Of a stretch of 64,000 nt of DNA, positions 45,901 through 58,253 are shown piece after piece. The stretch spans positions 326,001 to 390,000 of the forward strand of contig JAIQDT010001652.1 of NCBI GenBank assembly GCA_021521415.1. Reading direction: 5' to 3'. Position numbers and translations under genes: made by a program. The notes beneath the pieces were generated by a model. It was not told the DNA's origin. It did not search any database and was given only the letters and a program-made list of their open reading frames with translations. The first letter of the stretch is position 1; each line of letters starts with the position of its first letter. The DNA comes from Bidens hawaiensis. Taxonomy: Eukaryota > Streptophyta > Magnoliopsida > Asterales > Asteraceae.

Positions 45901-46329
45901 TGTAGGCTCCTGGATGGATCGTACACGGGATGTCGCTAACAACGCAGGTGCGGAATCCCTGCGTAGGTAGATACGAGTGTAGAGTATGTAGAGATCGAAC
46001 ACGCAAGCAATAAACCAAACACGTTATATTGATAACGAACACGTGACCTTAGGTCACTATTACAGACGATGACACGTAACACACGAAGTGAACAACTGAA
46101 ACGAAACCCTAAACGACCAACACAAACTGTTTCGGCTGAAACAGTTTATATACACGACAACTTCGCCATAGGCGAAGTTGTCAATAACTTCGCTGGTTCA
46201 ACAAGTTCGCCATAGCGAACTTGTTGACAACTTCGCGTATTACAAATATAAACATAATCAAAACATAATTGCATTACAGACTCGATTACAAATGCTATAC
46301 TATGAACTACTGACACACATGTACCAACA
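45901..46329 (-). repeat. SIRE-2 3' LTR
   Basis: 429 bp; three transitions relative to 57825-58253. Confidence 0.95.
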
Positions 46330-46345
46330 GACTCCCCCTTGGCAG
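46330..46345 (-). promoter_or_regulatory. SIRE-2 polypurine tract
   Basis: The - strand reads ctgccaagggggagtc, abutting the 3' LTR, as in SIRE-1. Confidence 0.85.
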
Positions 46346-46394
46346 TAGCTTCATATCTTGATCTTCAAATCTTGAGTCTTGTAATCTTGCATCT

Positions 46395-49187
46395 CTACGC
46401 ATGCGCCCCTTCTCTAACACATACCGACACTACCCGTTGATATTTCCTAGCTTGATCCTTCCAAGCAGGAATGTAAAAGATCTTCTTCTCGTTGAGCACT
46501 TTCAGATCAGCCTGCGATAGATTAACAAGATGCATCGGGTCGTAAACCCGAAGTACTTCTTGTTCATCCTCATCTTCCATTACCGCCTCAGCTGTCTCAC
46601 AATCCACGTACCACCATTTTAGATCTTTGAGCACGTCCTTGGGCATGCACTTCATCGGTACTTCTTTAAGGCACCGGATCGGTTTGTATTTCATTACCAT
46701 CCAAGGTTTTCCATCAACTCTCAGACCTCTATCCTTGTCTTCGACAAGTTTCCCCTTTTGTGGTTTCAGTAGCTCAAACTTTTTCTCTTTAACGCACTCT
46801 TTCCACACGATCTTCGCAATGATTCTAGCCATGTTGTCTTCACTTCTGTTTATCAATCCCAATCTGGCTAAATCTTTTACTTCACATTCTGGCAGTGTGT
46901 TTAGAGATCTCAACTTTCTCTGGAAGTACTGAATGCCATCGTATCAATTGATCACGAAGAGCCGCAGCTGCTCGTCGTATAACCAGCAGATAATACCTTT
47001 CTTGGCTTCCGCGTATCCCTTAATATTGTAACTTTTTCTGAACATCTTAGGGACCGCCGGCTTCTTCGTCTTTACGAACCAGTGGGCACAACCCTCCTTC
47101 CATTTCGGTTGTTCCTCCCACTCAGCATCTTCCTCCGCGTTCTCATCACCCAACTCTGGTCTCTCAACCTCCGGAATCTCATGTTCCACGGAGTCATCAA
47201 CAATCTCACCTTCCTCTAACACGTCTTCAACCGTAATCTGCTCTCCAATCCTCTCGATCTCATCAACTGGCAGCACATCGTCTTCAATCATAAACTCATC
47301 ATCCTCCTCATCCAATTCTTTCAATGCGTCGATAACATCTTCAACATCAGCATCATCATCAACCGCTACCACGTCGTCACCAGCTGCATTTGTAGACTCC
47401 CCCTCAGCTGTGGAAGCCCCAAGAGCCTGAGAGGTTCTTGGCAGCTCACCACCTGCACCTTCCGGTGCATTGGGATCATCGTCATGATCTTCTCTCCGTT
47501 TCGTCCTCAACTCATCTCCCCTACAAGTCTTCTCCCCCTGAGATGCCAAGAATGCCTTGAAGGCATCTATAACTTTACCGTGTTCAACCAGGAGGGCTGC
47601 TTGTAGTCGATTGGATTCCACTAGGCTTTGAATGGTCTTTGTCTGTTCAGCAACAATCCGCTCTAGTGACGTAATCCTCTCAGAATCTGAAGTAGGCGTT
47701 TGAGTTGGCGGGACATCAGCAGCAGAAGTGACCGCAGGTGGTACACTTGGTAACCATGCAGTAGTAGTGACGGTCGACTCCACAAATCGTGCAACTACCA
47801 CCGGTGGATTAAGCGGTTGGGGTGGTAGAGACACAATTGCTGGTGCCGACGTCTCGACAGCAGTAACCTGTGCTGTGGAAGGAATAAGAGACATACCGGA
47901 CAAGGCAGGTGGAGCAAAACGTACCAGCCTCGAAGATTCTCCAGCTCCGGAACCCATACCTGTCCGTTCTCTTCGTGAACGTCTGAGCACAATCTGCACT
48001 GCCTCCTCTTCATCAACTTCGTCGTCATCCTCGTCTACAGTTCTCGGCCTCTTTCCCGTAGTTCTCTCCCGAGACACCATAAGTCGTCTCGCTTCAGCAA
48101 ACGTTTCTTCTAGATCGGAGTCAGCTACCGAAGTAACTGCTCTAGTAACATCTATAAACTGAGGACCCGAGACATCCATATCAAACAAACCATGTCCGCC
48201 AAAGGCAGCATCAAGATCAACATCTTCAGCAGTAGACACAGCAGGAGATACTGCAGCTGGCACAACAGCAGAGGCAACAGTAGATACAACAGGCGCAGCT
48301 GATACAGCATGTGGTGCTGCCGCCTGATGTGGTTGCGGGTCTCTGAACTCGTCCCCTCCTGCAGGAACATACTCCGGATTGATGAGATACCCGAATAATG
48401 GAGTATGCCTGGGACGCAGCTCAGGCTTGCTACGAGTGCTCGAAGTGCGGCACTGAGCAAAGATACGTTTCGTCACGCATTCGACGTATCTAATCGGGCG
48501 TCTCTGCGGTAGCGACGGAGCGACATGATTCAAAATCATCTGTAAGAAACGAGGATACATAGTGAATCGCTCGCGCGCCACAGCCCTTCTCTGACGATCG
48601 ATCTCGTAGAATATCAGCTGACTAAAAGAATAACGGCGGTTGTAAGTCAGCGCTATCATGGCTGACTGCATCGTCGCGCCCATCCCATCTGTTCCTGCCT
48701 TCCTGCCGGACATGCATACAATCAATACATGCATCAGGAAGCGCCATTGATCGAGCAGAAACCCTTTCCTCCTCTGCGAGTCCCCCAGCGGACCCGAATA
48801 ACCCATCCTCAAATAAGCTCCATCACGGAAAGGAGCTACGAACTCCGTTGGGTCATCTCTTGTTTCTTCACCGAACTGCAGAGCCAACCGTATATCTTCC
48901 GAGGAAAACTGTATGTTATGACCATTTACGGTTGCTCGCATCACCGGAGGCTCAGGCCTGCAATCATAGTACACTGTCTGCCAAAAGTCTTCAATGTTAG
49001 GCAGAGAAATGGGCAGTGTATTTGTGATCGCATGAAAGACTCTTGATCGCTGGAGAAATGTGATTATCTCCCTGTAGTCTTCTACGCCTCTTACGTCTGG
49101 ATCTAAAATGATGTACTGGTTATGGGCCGGAAGGAATTGTCGTTGATCATCACCGTCATCACCACCAGCACCTCCAACAGCAGCCAT
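46395..49187 (-). pseudogene. SIRE-2 additional ORF (aORF), one in-frame stop
   Basis: 930 codons from ATG 49187 to 46395, the same length as in SIRE-1, broken only by TGA at 46946-46944 (codon 748; SIRE-1 has CGG, Arg). The frame carries on in phase after the stop. Same architecture: N-terminal domain (YREIITFLQR, FSSEDIRLALQFG, GRKAGTDGM), acidic and Ser/Pro-rich linker, coiled-coil stretch (SLERIVAEQTKTIQSLVES), acidic tract and conserved C-terminal domain (KWWYVDCETAEAV, VYDPMHLVNLSQADLKVL). The N-terminal region is open where SIRE-1 is truncated. Function unknown; no transmembrane segment seen. Confidence 0.8.
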
Positions 49188-49189
49188 AT

Positions 49190-49744
49190 CTGCACAAAAC
49201 AAAACAAGTTAGAGAACAGTTAAGCAACTCACAAGTTCGCTTTGTACCACGTGCGAAGTTGCGATTAAACCTATACAGGCGAACTTAAAGGTGAGGCGAA
49301 GTTGGGAACAACTTCGCTTCAACTGTAAGTTCGTCAAAAAACTGTTAAGAAAATTGGAATAGGCGAAGTTGATGATAACTTCGCCTTATCACAACATCGC
49401 CACAGGCGAACTTGAGTTCAAGGCGAAGTTACGGATAACTTCGCCACAGGCGAAATTAATCTCCTGGCGAAGTTGTGGATAACTTCGCCTAAACCTTAAC
49501 TTCGCCTGAATCTGAAACGGTGACTGTTCAGATTCAAAGGGATAGATCCGATGTTTTCACAACGATTTGACGATCCAGGAGTAGAGAACAGCTTATATTA
49601 ATGGTTTTGAGACGAAAAGGTCGTCCATGAACACGTAATACACGGTTGAAAAACTAGGTTTTGAAGGTTCGACGACCCGAGGTCTCGAACCGGGTAAAAC
49701 TATAACGAACGAGTAAGTTTGTGAATGATATTGACAACACATAC
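49190..49744 (-). other. Putative 5'UTR intron of the SIRE-2 aORF
   Basis: The - strand donor gtatgtgttgtcaatatc at 49744 and acceptor tgcag ending at 49190, two bases before the aORF ATG codon. 555 nt versus 554 in SIRE-1. Holds a GCGAAGTT/AACTTCGC array at about 49240-49510. Confidence 0.6.
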
Positions 49745-49873
49745 CGTCAAAGAACACTAGAAACTGAAATCAAAGATCAAAAGCGGAATGTAAACAAGAT
49801 CGCCGGATAAGTTGGTTTAGATTATATGTTCGCCGGAATATTGAAATATATGTTACTGTTCCAGTTTTAAAAG

Positions 49874-49983
49874 CCTTATATAGGGCAGAGTTGGTTCAGG
49901 CGAAGTTACGCTTAACTTCGCCAAGGCGAAGTTAAGCACAACTTCGCCGAATTCAACAACTTCGCCCGAAATTTCAAAATCAG
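49874..49983 (-). promoter_or_regulatory. Putative internal promoter of the SIRE-2 aORF
   Basis: The - strand ctatataagg (49883-49874) is preceded by the same hairpin-forming motif cluster as in SIRE-1 (ttaacttcgcc ... ggcgaagttaa). Confidence 0.65.
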
Positions 49984-51314
49984 CCCTTTAAGTTTGAAGA
50001 ATCTTGCACTTAACATTAGAAGTTTCCAAAAAGAGTTAAACAAATATGATCAAGACCCAGTAACCAACGATAAATTAATATAACTACAAAAATAGAAAAA
50101 CTTATAAAAAATTAACGAAATAAGGGATCAAATTTCAGTCTAGTCAGGGACCACTACGTTTTAGACAAGATCCCAACAGGAATCATACTAACTACGTGAC
50201 TGTCACTTGGATCCGTGTTTAGCTGTATTATGACATAAAGAAACAGGTTGTAAGCATGTAAATAACTTAAATGGTTTTCATCGTTTCTGTGATACGGATT
50301 AAGGTTCAGTTAAGCTCAAAATTTTAAGTAGGCAACAACTCAAAGATAATGATGTCTTCTATCTATTCTCAAAGCGTATTTGGCTATACCCAAGTCACCC
50401 CGAATTGACTTCAACCCATAGTGTCTGATTAACTTGTATATACTCGTTGTCTGTTTCCCGTTCTCTTCCTATTCCAGAATTGAGAAGTCTTGAATGTTAC
50501 TATGTCTCATAAGTACTAAAAATATACATGTTTTTTTTTTTTTTTTTTTTTTTTTTAAACCAAACATTCTTATTGACTTCGGAGTACTAAACCACTGCAA
50601 GTCCCGAATCTGGATCACTGCAGTGTCTTGAAATGCTTTCTTCACGGGAATCAGAACACTCACGGGCTCGTGTATGACTGGGTAGTCGCTTTTCTGCCTA
50701 TCATTCGAAAAGATATGTATGAAGACATACAAAACTCTTAAGGTGTTTCCACGTAAATTCGAGTAGTTTAAGTTAGTATCACATACACTTTTACGCACCA
50801 TAAAAATTACCATGACATACAATGACTGTTCTAAAGCCTTTTAAGCCTAATAACTTCACTAGTTAAGCACACACAATCAGTATATATATCATTTTCCAAG
50901 GTTGGATCAATTTTCTGTTAAACACAGCAAAGAACTTCTTACGAAGTATTAGACTTGAAAAGTAATTTCATTTCCCATAAAAATTTTGATTTCAATCGCC
51001 CCGATCACGTCAAAGTCGTCAGGTCAACGGCAATCCTGAAGATCCAATGGATCAACTGGACCGACCACATACAAGTATGTGTCCATCTTACTAAGAATGA
51101 CCGACTAATTTTCAGCAACTGAAAGAACACATGTCATAACTGCCCCGGTCACTTTCAGTCTTCCGGTTAATGGCTATCCTCATTCTCTAAGTCGAAACGA
51201 GGACCAAAACATATCCGAGGATATGTCCATCAAACTGAGGTAACCGACTAATTTTAAGCAATAATGACACACATTTTTTTTTTTTTTTTTTTTTAAATTA
51301 ACACAAAGGCATGG
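49984..51314 (-). other. SIRE-2 spacer between pol and aORF promoter
   Basis: No credible ORF. T-runs on the + strand (A-runs in sense) at 50531-50556 and 51274-51294, the latter 20 bp after the pol stop. Collinear with 8620-9968. Confidence 0.7.
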
Positions 51315-53207
51315 TTACTCGGGATTGATCATCCCGTTCAGCTCAATTAGGTTTTGAAATCTGGATTTATCAAACGCTTTTGTAAACAAGTCAGCAAAAT
51401 TTTCAAGTGTATCAACTTTTTCGATCTTGATCAGTTTCTTCTCAGCACAATCCCGTATGAAGTGATGACGAATGTCAATATGCTTAGTTTTACTGTGTTT
51501 CACGGGATTGTTAATTATTGAGATGGCGGCAGTGTTATCAATTAAAATAGGAGTGAGTAAGAAATTCAGACCATAGTCGCGTAATTGTTGCTGAATCCAC
51601 AAAACCTGAGAGCAGCAGTTGGATGCTGCCATGTATTCAGCTTCGCATGTTGAAATTGCAACTGATGTCTGTTTCTTGCACTGCCAGGAAACTAATCTTC
51701 CTCCAAGAAACTGACAGCCTCCTGTTGTTGACTTCCGACTCTGATTGCATCCCCCATAATCAGAATCTGTATATGCCACCAGTTCAACGTCTCCTCCCTC
51801 TGGGTACCACAACCCTAGTTTCGGCTTGCCTCTGAGATACCGCAAAATCCTCTTCACACCTTTCATGTGAGATTCCTTTGGGTTTGCCTGAAAACGACCA
51901 CAAAGACAAACAGCAAACATTATATCAGGCCTAGAAGCAGTTAAATACATTAAAGAACCTATTATCGCCCGATACAGAGTTGGGTCCACATCTGCGTCAC
52001 CATCTGATTCAGCACCCAATTTGTGATTGACGCAGATTGGAGTGTCATATGGAGAACTGTCCTCCATCTTGAATCTCTTCAGCACATCATGAACGTACTT
52101 CGTTTGATGAATGAACATCCCGTCCTTCTTTTGATCAACCTGCAATCCTAGAAAGAAAGTTAGTTCACCCATAGCACTCATCTCGAATCGTTTCTTCATG
52201 ACAGCCTCAAAATCCTGACACATGGATACTCTTGATGCAGCAAAAATGATATCATCCACGTAGACTTGAACCAGTAGGAAGTCACATCCTTCTCTCTTCA
52301 CAAACAACGTACTGTCAATCAATCCCCTTTCAAAACCATTTTCCAGCAAGTAGTCCGATAACGTTGAATACCAGGCACGAGGTGCCTGATGTAACCCATA
52401 CAACGCCTTGCTCAACCTGTATACGTGATCAGGAAAGTCTGGGTCAGGAAAACCCGGAGGTTGCTCAACATACACAACCTCATCAACTTTCCCGTTTAGA
52501 AACGCGCTCTTCACATCCAACTGAAATACCCTCATCTTTTTAAATGCAGCAAACGCCAAAAACAATCGAATCGCTTCTAACCGGGCGACAGGAGCAAACA
52601 CCTCATTGTAATCAATACCCTCTTGCTGATTAAAACCTTTAACAACCAGCCTCGCCTTATTTCTTACGATAATTCCCTTATCATCTCTCTTACACTTGAA
52701 CACCCATTTTGTGCCTATAGCATGCACATTCTTTGGTTTTTCAACCAAAGTCCAAACTTCCATTTTCTTGAACTGAGCCAACTCTTCTTGCATGGCTTCG
52801 ACCCACGAGCTGTCCTTTAAAGCCATTTGATAGTTCTTTGGTTCAATTTGGCTTATAAAGCAGGAGTACAAACATTCGTTCATTATACCCGTTTCTTTAA
52901 TGCTTGTATAAACACATGTGTGCTCATTAAAGCTACTTCTGGTTTGAACACTGGAGGACACATCACCTATAATATTCTCCAATGGGTGATCTTTGTGAAT
53001 TCTCGTGGTCGGAACAGCACCAACATGCAAATTATCTTCCAAATTTGAAGAGATCTCATCTATAGTTGTTTCTGGCTGAGAGTGAAAAGGATTAATAAAC
53101 TCTTCTTCAGTTGAGGCCGCAGGGATATTGATAGGATTTGATGTGGAAGGTTGAGATTTCTCAAACATCTGATGTTGCAATAGATTCTCTTCCTCATCAA
53201 GTATCAT
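51315..53207 (-). pseudogene. pol: SIRE-2 Pol, 3' part: RT and RNase H
   Basis: 630 open codons with linker, Copia RT (KWVFKCKRDDKG, QLDVKSAFLNG, VQVYVDDIIFAAS) and RNase H (AYTDSDYGG, STCEAEYMA, HIDIRHHFIRD), nearly identical to SIRE-1. A one-base deletion near 53206 (SIRE-1 gtgacgaag, here gtacgaag) puts it out of frame with the integrase part. Confidence 0.88.
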
Positions 53208-54610
53208 CTTCGTACAGCTCTTTCGTCTTCTTCAGAAATTTCCAAATCAGGTACGTTAAACGACTTAAAAAGTTTAACATAGTCGAAAAGCTCAGCAGGT
53301 CCATTGCTTGGTTTTGGCGGTTGGTAACTAGTAATGTCGGTGTTACAAACCACCTCCACCTTGCAAGTCGACGTATTGAAGACCCGTCTGTTGGGAGTCC
53401 CAACAACATAACCGACTAGGATTCCCTCATCGGCTACTTCTCCAAATTTCGAATTAGTCTTCAAAATCGAACAAGGAGACCCAAATGGTTCAAGACCGCA
53501 CAAGTTGGGCTTCCTTCCGTGCATAAGCTCGTAACAAGTTTTTCCAAGTCTCTTAACGGTTAACACCCTATTCAGAACATAGCAGGCTGTAGCAACTGCT
53601 TCAGCCCAGAACATCACAGGAAGCTTCGAGTCTGCCAGCATAGTTCTGGCTCCTTCAATTAACGTTCGGTTCTTCCTTTCAGCCACTCCATTCTGTTGTG
53701 GAGTATACGGAGCGCTGTATTGATGTTCAATTCCCTTCTGAAGACAGAAGATTTCCATTTCAAAGTTCTTGAACTCTGTCCCATTGTCACTTCTGATGAA
53801 TTTAACTGATTTACTCATGACGTTCTCAACTTTTGTAATTAGATTCTTCACCATTTGAGCCGTCTCATCTTTCGTTTTCAGAAAATATACCCACGAATAT
53901 CGCGAGTAGTCATCAGTGATCACCAAGCAGTATGAGGTACCTCCTAGACTTTGTACATTCACGGGACCGAAGAGATCCATATGAAGTAGTTCTAGAGTAC
54001 CGGCAATAGAATTAATCTTCTTGGTGAGATGGGATTTCTTGTGTTGCTTTCCCTTCTTGCATGCTATACATTTGTCTTCAAAGTTAAAACTTTTTAAGGG
54101 AACGCCCATCACAAGCCCATTCTTGACAATGAAGTTCATCTTCCGAAGATGAATATGTCCCATTCTCCTGTGCCATAATTCTGATTCTGATTCGCTTGCT
54201 TTTGTCATTAAACAAGATTCTCCGGTGGCCATTTCAGTAGACCTCATGTCCATCACATATGTATTTGTTTCACGTGGAGCTTGCATTACTATCCATACGT
54301 CTGGTATCTGAAAACCAGGCTTCAATACTATCGCTTCATTCTTCGTGAAATGGACAGTGTAATCTTTATCACAAATCTGCGACACACTCAGCAGATTGTG
54401 CTTTAATTCCTCCACAAAGTTTACATTCTCAAGTGTCATTCTCCCATTCGACACAGTTCCTCTACCGGTAATCCTTCCACCGCTCTCACCAGCAAAACTA
54501 ACTCTTGCTCCCTGAACAGGTTTTAAATCTTGCAACAAGTGTTTGTTGCCTGTCATGTGCCGGGAACAGCCGCTATCTACAATCCAAAGATTGTTGGCAG
54601 CCCTGTTCAA
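53204..54610 (-). pseudogene. pol: SIRE-2 Pol, 5' part: protease and integrase
   Basis: Carries protease VDSGCSRHM, integrase HHCC (ELWHRRMGH, CIACKKGKQHKK) and a complete integrase core: Asp in HMDLFGP, the SRYSWVYF segment missing from SIRE-1, Asp in RSDNGTEF, Glu in GVAERKNRT. It overlaps the gag end by 4 nt in the -1 frame, directly after the acceptor-like ttgttttattgtgcag. The codon before the first usable one is TAG (CAG in SIRE-1), which would block a spliced start here. It ends early because of the frameshift near 53206. Confidence 0.87.
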
Positions 54611-57261
54611 CTATTCCTGCACAATAAAACAAAGAGGTAGAATCTTGGGACCCAAGACCAATTGGTCTTGGATCGATACGTCCCGTACCCTGGCTTTCTC
54701 AAGTTAGCATCAGGATAATTTCTGTAAGTCCTGTTAGGGAATCTCCCTGCAGATTGAGTGTAATGCCTTCCAAACCTTTGAGAATTGAAAGTGTTATATC
54801 TTGTGGTTTGGTTGTAAAACTGAGGTTTGTTTTTATGAAAACTTGACTTCGTTACATTTTGGCATTTTTTAAAGTTTTCATTTTTAGCAGTAACAAAATG
54901 ACGCTTATACTCAGTTTTATTTGGCTTCACACCTCTGAATCCCGGCTTCAAAGGGCAATCTGCAACTAGATGTCCTAACTTGTTACGTCTAAAGCAACAT
55001 CGACTCTCCATTTTCTTGTCAAATGTTGGTTTGGATGTTGAGGCAGTGTTACCAGCCGTTCGTCTCACATAAGGTGGGACGTACGGATTGAGTGGAGAAC
55101 TCTTTTTAGAAACTTTATTTTTATCTCCATCGGTGGGTAACCCTACCTTCTCTTTTGTCTGACCAGATTCGGACAACTTATCCGAATCCGATGAGACTGG
55201 ACTCGAAACAGAAATATTCACATTAGAAACAGGCGAACTTGTTTCGCCACAGCTAACACTTGGTTTTACACTTGTAATCTTGATTGGAGTTGTCTGAGGA
55301 ACTTCGAAATCAACAGATTTCTGAACACTCGGATTATAGGTATAGTTGTGGTTAAAGGGTGGTGGAACTTCGTGATATCCGATTCCTCCCTTCTTTGCAG
55401 AGGTACCTTGATCACTCACGAGGTGATCAAGGATGGCCGAGGAATTCCTGAACTGCTCAAGTTTGCGGTTCAGTTCCACCACCTTCACCTGGTGGTCAGC
55501 AATCTGTTTATCCCGATCAGCAATCACTTTAGTTTTTTCTTCTAAAACTTCATAACTAAGATCAATTATTTCAATTTTCTCAGCAAGTTTAGTTTTTAGG
55601 CTTTGAATGTCTTTTTCACATGCTTTTATTTTAATTTTATAACTTGTTTCTCTTGCTTTCGTAAAATGGTGATCTTCTTTAATAGTTTTAAAATCAGCAT
55701 CTAAACGGACGTACTGATCAGTTATCGTAGTGAGTTGCTCAGACAAATTCTCACAACTAGTACAAATATTCTTAGTACTTACCTCGGAGCGATTATCCTT
55801 GTCATCTGCCATGAAAGCGGTTTCTTCTTCATTAGCTTTCTCATTTCCATCAACCTTCTCACATTCTTCAACTTCAGACTCAGCCATGTTCGCTTGCTCA
55901 CCAGAACCACTTGAATGCAGGTTCCAGTTGTACTCACCTGCCTCTCTGGTCAACATGGCATTAATCTCTCTATTAACTCCAGAGTGTTGTGTAGGCCGAC
56001 CTTGTCCTCGCTCAACCCTCTCATTTCTGCATTCCTTGGCAAAGTGCCCGTACTGTTGACAATTATAGCACCTTACCTTGGATTTGTCGAACCCGGGCCT
56101 ACCACCAACAAACTTTCTCCCAGTTTTGTTCATAAACCGTTTTACACGCCTCACAATCATTGCCATTTGCCATTGCAAATCCATCTCCTCCAGATCATCA
56201 GCATCGATCTGGTCGTAGTCCTCATCCAGTACAGCAGGGTCCACAATCTTCCCCTGGATGTAGTTTTCGTAGGAAGCAATAAATGATGCATAGACTGCAA
56301 ACTGCTCTTCAGCAGATTTTACACTCATAGGCATCTTGGAATAATTATTGCTTGAGGCATTTGCAGAAAAACCACTTGAGGATGCTTGAGGCTTTGAAGT
56401 ACTTGATCCTCCAGCAACGAAACAGACATCACCGTTCATGTTCACAGAAACGTTTCCTTCATGAGAAGAGTCAGGACCTGACTCCCCTTTCGAGTAAAAA
56501 GCAGCAGATTCAGGCCTCGAACTTGAGCCTGAGTTAACCTTTGCACCATACATACCAGGGTCTTGTATCTGATCTGTTGGTGTTTCTTTTCTAACCATAT
56601 TAAGCTCATAAGTTCTGAGCTTGTTTACTGCTGTTTCCAGATCATAATTTGGAAAGTCTCTGTCTTCCCTCATAAGAACGGTGTACATTTCCCACTTCGG
56701 TGGGAGAGCATCGAGAAGCTTTTCAACGATCTCTTCTTCTCGGTACGCAATCGAATAATTGCTAAGCTCTGTCATTAGATGATAGTATCTGGTGATAATA
56801 TCATCCAGTGATTCGTTCTTCAAAAATTTGAAGACGGAGAACTGGGTCTTTAAGAGTTTGATCTTTGATGCACGGATACCCACATTCCCCTCGAATCTAT
56901 TTTCAAGAGCATCCCAAAGCTCTCTCGCAGAAGTGTACTTTCGGAACGTATGGAGAACCTCTTGAGGAAGTGCCATTGTTATCGCAGCATGGGCCTTGCT
57001 TTCGGCCTCGTACATTTTCTTTTCTTCGTCCTCCATTTTGCTGTACTTCTTAACCACGTCACGGCCTTCGTATTGCATAGTTGGAGGGATATATCCATCC
57101 TGGATGCACACCCACATTTTGGCATCCTGGTATTTAATGTATTGGATGAATCTATCCTTCCATGCCACGAAGTCAGTTCCTTTCATCAACCTCGGGGCCT
57201 TAGTGGCTGACCCCGCTTCTACTTCCATCTTGACCAAATCGGAGATGTTAATTGACGACAT
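54607..57261 (-). CDS. gag: SIRE-2 Gag protein
   Basis: 884 residues from ATG 57261. UBN2-type gag domain at the N-terminus, first zinc knuckle intact (CYNCQQYGHFAKEC), coiled-coil stretch, and a second knuckle with Cys to Arg (CFRRNKLGHLVADC). It runs about ten residues past the SIRE-1 stop because TAA is TAC here, ending in the gag/pol overlap. Otherwise collinear with SIRE-1 Gag. Confidence 0.9.
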   Translation of the reverse strand: MSSINISDLVKMEVEAGSATKAPRLMKGTDFVAWKDRFIQYIKYQDAKMWVCIQDGYIPPTMQYEGRDVVKKYSKMEDEEKKMYEAESKAHAAITMALPQEVLHTFRKYTSARELWDALENRFEGNVGIRASKIKLLKTQFSVFKFLKNESLDDIITRYYHLMTELSNYSIAYREEEIVEKLLDALPPKWEMYTVLMREDRDFPNYDLETAVNKLRTYELNMVRKETPTDQIQDPGMYGAKVNSGSSSRPESAAFYSKGESGPDSSHEGNVSVNMNGDVCFVAGGSSTSKPQASSSGFSANASSNNYSKMPMSVKSAEEQFAVYASFIASYENYIQGKIVDPAVLDEDYDQIDADDLEEMDLQWQMAMIVRRVKRFMNKTGRKFVGGRPGFDKSKVRCYNCQQYGHFAKECRNERVERGQGRPTQHSGVNREINAMLTREAGEYNWNLHSSGSGEQANMAESEVEECEKVDGNEKANEEETAFMADDKDNRSEVSTKNICTSCENLSEQLTTITDQYVRLDADFKTIKEDHHFTKARETSYKIKIKACEKDIQSLKTKLAEKIEIIDLSYEVLEEKTKVIADRDKQIADHQVKVVELNRKLEQFRNSSAILDHLVSDQGTSAKKGGIGYHEVPPPFNHNYTYNPSVQKSVDFEVPQTTPIKITSVKPSVSCGETSSPVSNVNISVSSPVSSDSDKLSESGQTKEKVGLPTDGDKNKVSKKSSPLNPYVPPYVRRTAGNTASTSKPTFDKKMESRCCFRRNKLGHLVADCPLKPGFRGVKPNKTEYKRHFVTAKNENFKKCQNVTKSSFHKNKPQFYNQTTRYNTFNSQRFGRHYTQSAGRFPNRTYRNYPDANLRKPGYGTYRSKTNWSWVPRFYLFVLLCRNS

Positions 57262-57309
57262 CCTTGCGAAAACCTGAAAAACCTGAAAATACAAAAAAAA
57301 AATATTAAA

Positions 57310-57625
57310 ACAGCTCAGTAGGCGAAGTTAAGAGTAACTTCGCTTGAAAGTTAACTTCGCTGAAAAGAGAACTTCGCTGGGTCTTAAATTCGCTTGACTT
57401 GGCGAAGTTAAAAATAACTTCGCTTAGAATGAGCGAACTTAGGAGGTAAGCGAACTTGGGTGGAAAGCGAAGTTGCGGATAACTTCGCTAAGGCGAACTT
57501 ATGAGGTAAGCGAAGTTGTGGTTAACTTCGCTAAACCTTATATCTTCGCCGAAAACCCTAATTCCAGTGACGGCAACTTCGCCTGAAGAATGGTAACTTC
57601 GCCCGAAGAACGGTAACTTCGCCCG
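57310..57625 (-). repeat. SIRE-2 leader GCGAAGTT/AACTTCGC array
   Basis: A dense cluster of the 8-mer in both orientations plus gcgaactt variants between PBS and gag, collinear with 2330-2640. Confidence 0.85.
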
Positions 57626-57810
57626 ATGAACAAGGAAACTGTTCAGATCTGATTTCGTCAATCCAGCAGTTTCCGATCAATGCAATGGCTTGAAAATGAC
57701 TGTCAAGCACGAGCAAAACACAATCCCAACAAAAACACGTCCCGCGAATAGGTCAAACGAGACGTTTTCTACGCCCGCGTGAAATCCCGAACCTCACAAT
57801 CGAGCCGATG

Positions 57811-57822
57811 GCTCTGATACCA
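57811..57822 (-). promoter_or_regulatory. SIRE-2 primer binding site (tRNA-Met)
   Basis: The - strand TGGTATCAGAGC lies 2 bp inside the 5' LTR. Confidence 0.9.
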
Positions 57823-57824
57823 AT

Positions 57825-58253
57825 TGTAGGCTCCTGGACGGATCGTACACGGGATGTCGCTAACAATGCAGGTGCGGAATCCCTGCGTAGGTAGATACGA
57901 GTGTAGAGTATGTAGAGATCGAACACGCAAGCAACAAACCAAACACGTTATATTGATAACGAACACGTGACCTTAGGTCACTATTACAGACGATGACACG
58001 TAACACACGAAGTGAACAACTGAAACGAAACCCTAAACGACCAACACAAACTGTTTCGGCTGAAACAGTTTATATACACGACAACTTCGCCATAGGCGAA
58101 GTTGTCAATAACTTCGCTGGTTCAACAAGTTCGCCATAGCGAACTTGTTGACAACTTCGCGTATTACAAATATAAACATAATCAAAACATAATTGCATTA
58201 CAGACTCGATTACAAATGCTATACTATGAACTACTGACACACATGTACCAACA
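57825..58253 (-). repeat. SIRE-2 5' LTR
   Basis: 429 bp. On the - strand the hairpins caacaagttcgc/gcgaacttgttg and gacaacttcgcc/ggcgaagttgtc precede a TATA box (tatataaac), as in SIRE-1. Confidence 0.95.

Larger units (their letters stand above)
45901..58253 (-). mobile_element. SIRE-2: second SIRE-like Copia element, inserted in the T2 LTR
   Basis: 12,353 bp, TSD gcgcc at 45896-45900 and 58254-58258. LTRs are 429 bp each and differ at three C/T sites, so older than SIRE-1 but still recent. Same plan as SIRE-1 in the opposite orientation: gag, pol in the -1 frame, spacer with homopolymer tracts, internal TATA promoter, 5'UTR intron, 930-codon extra ORF. Lesions: a one-base loss between integrase and RT, a stop in the extra ORF, and loss of a zinc-knuckle Cys in Gag. 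Confidence 0.93.

Noticed and set aside
45573..46042. Overlapping open frames on both strands at the T2 LTR/SIRE-2 border
   Set aside because: They cross the LTR insertion junction, are low complexity, and match nothing I recognise.
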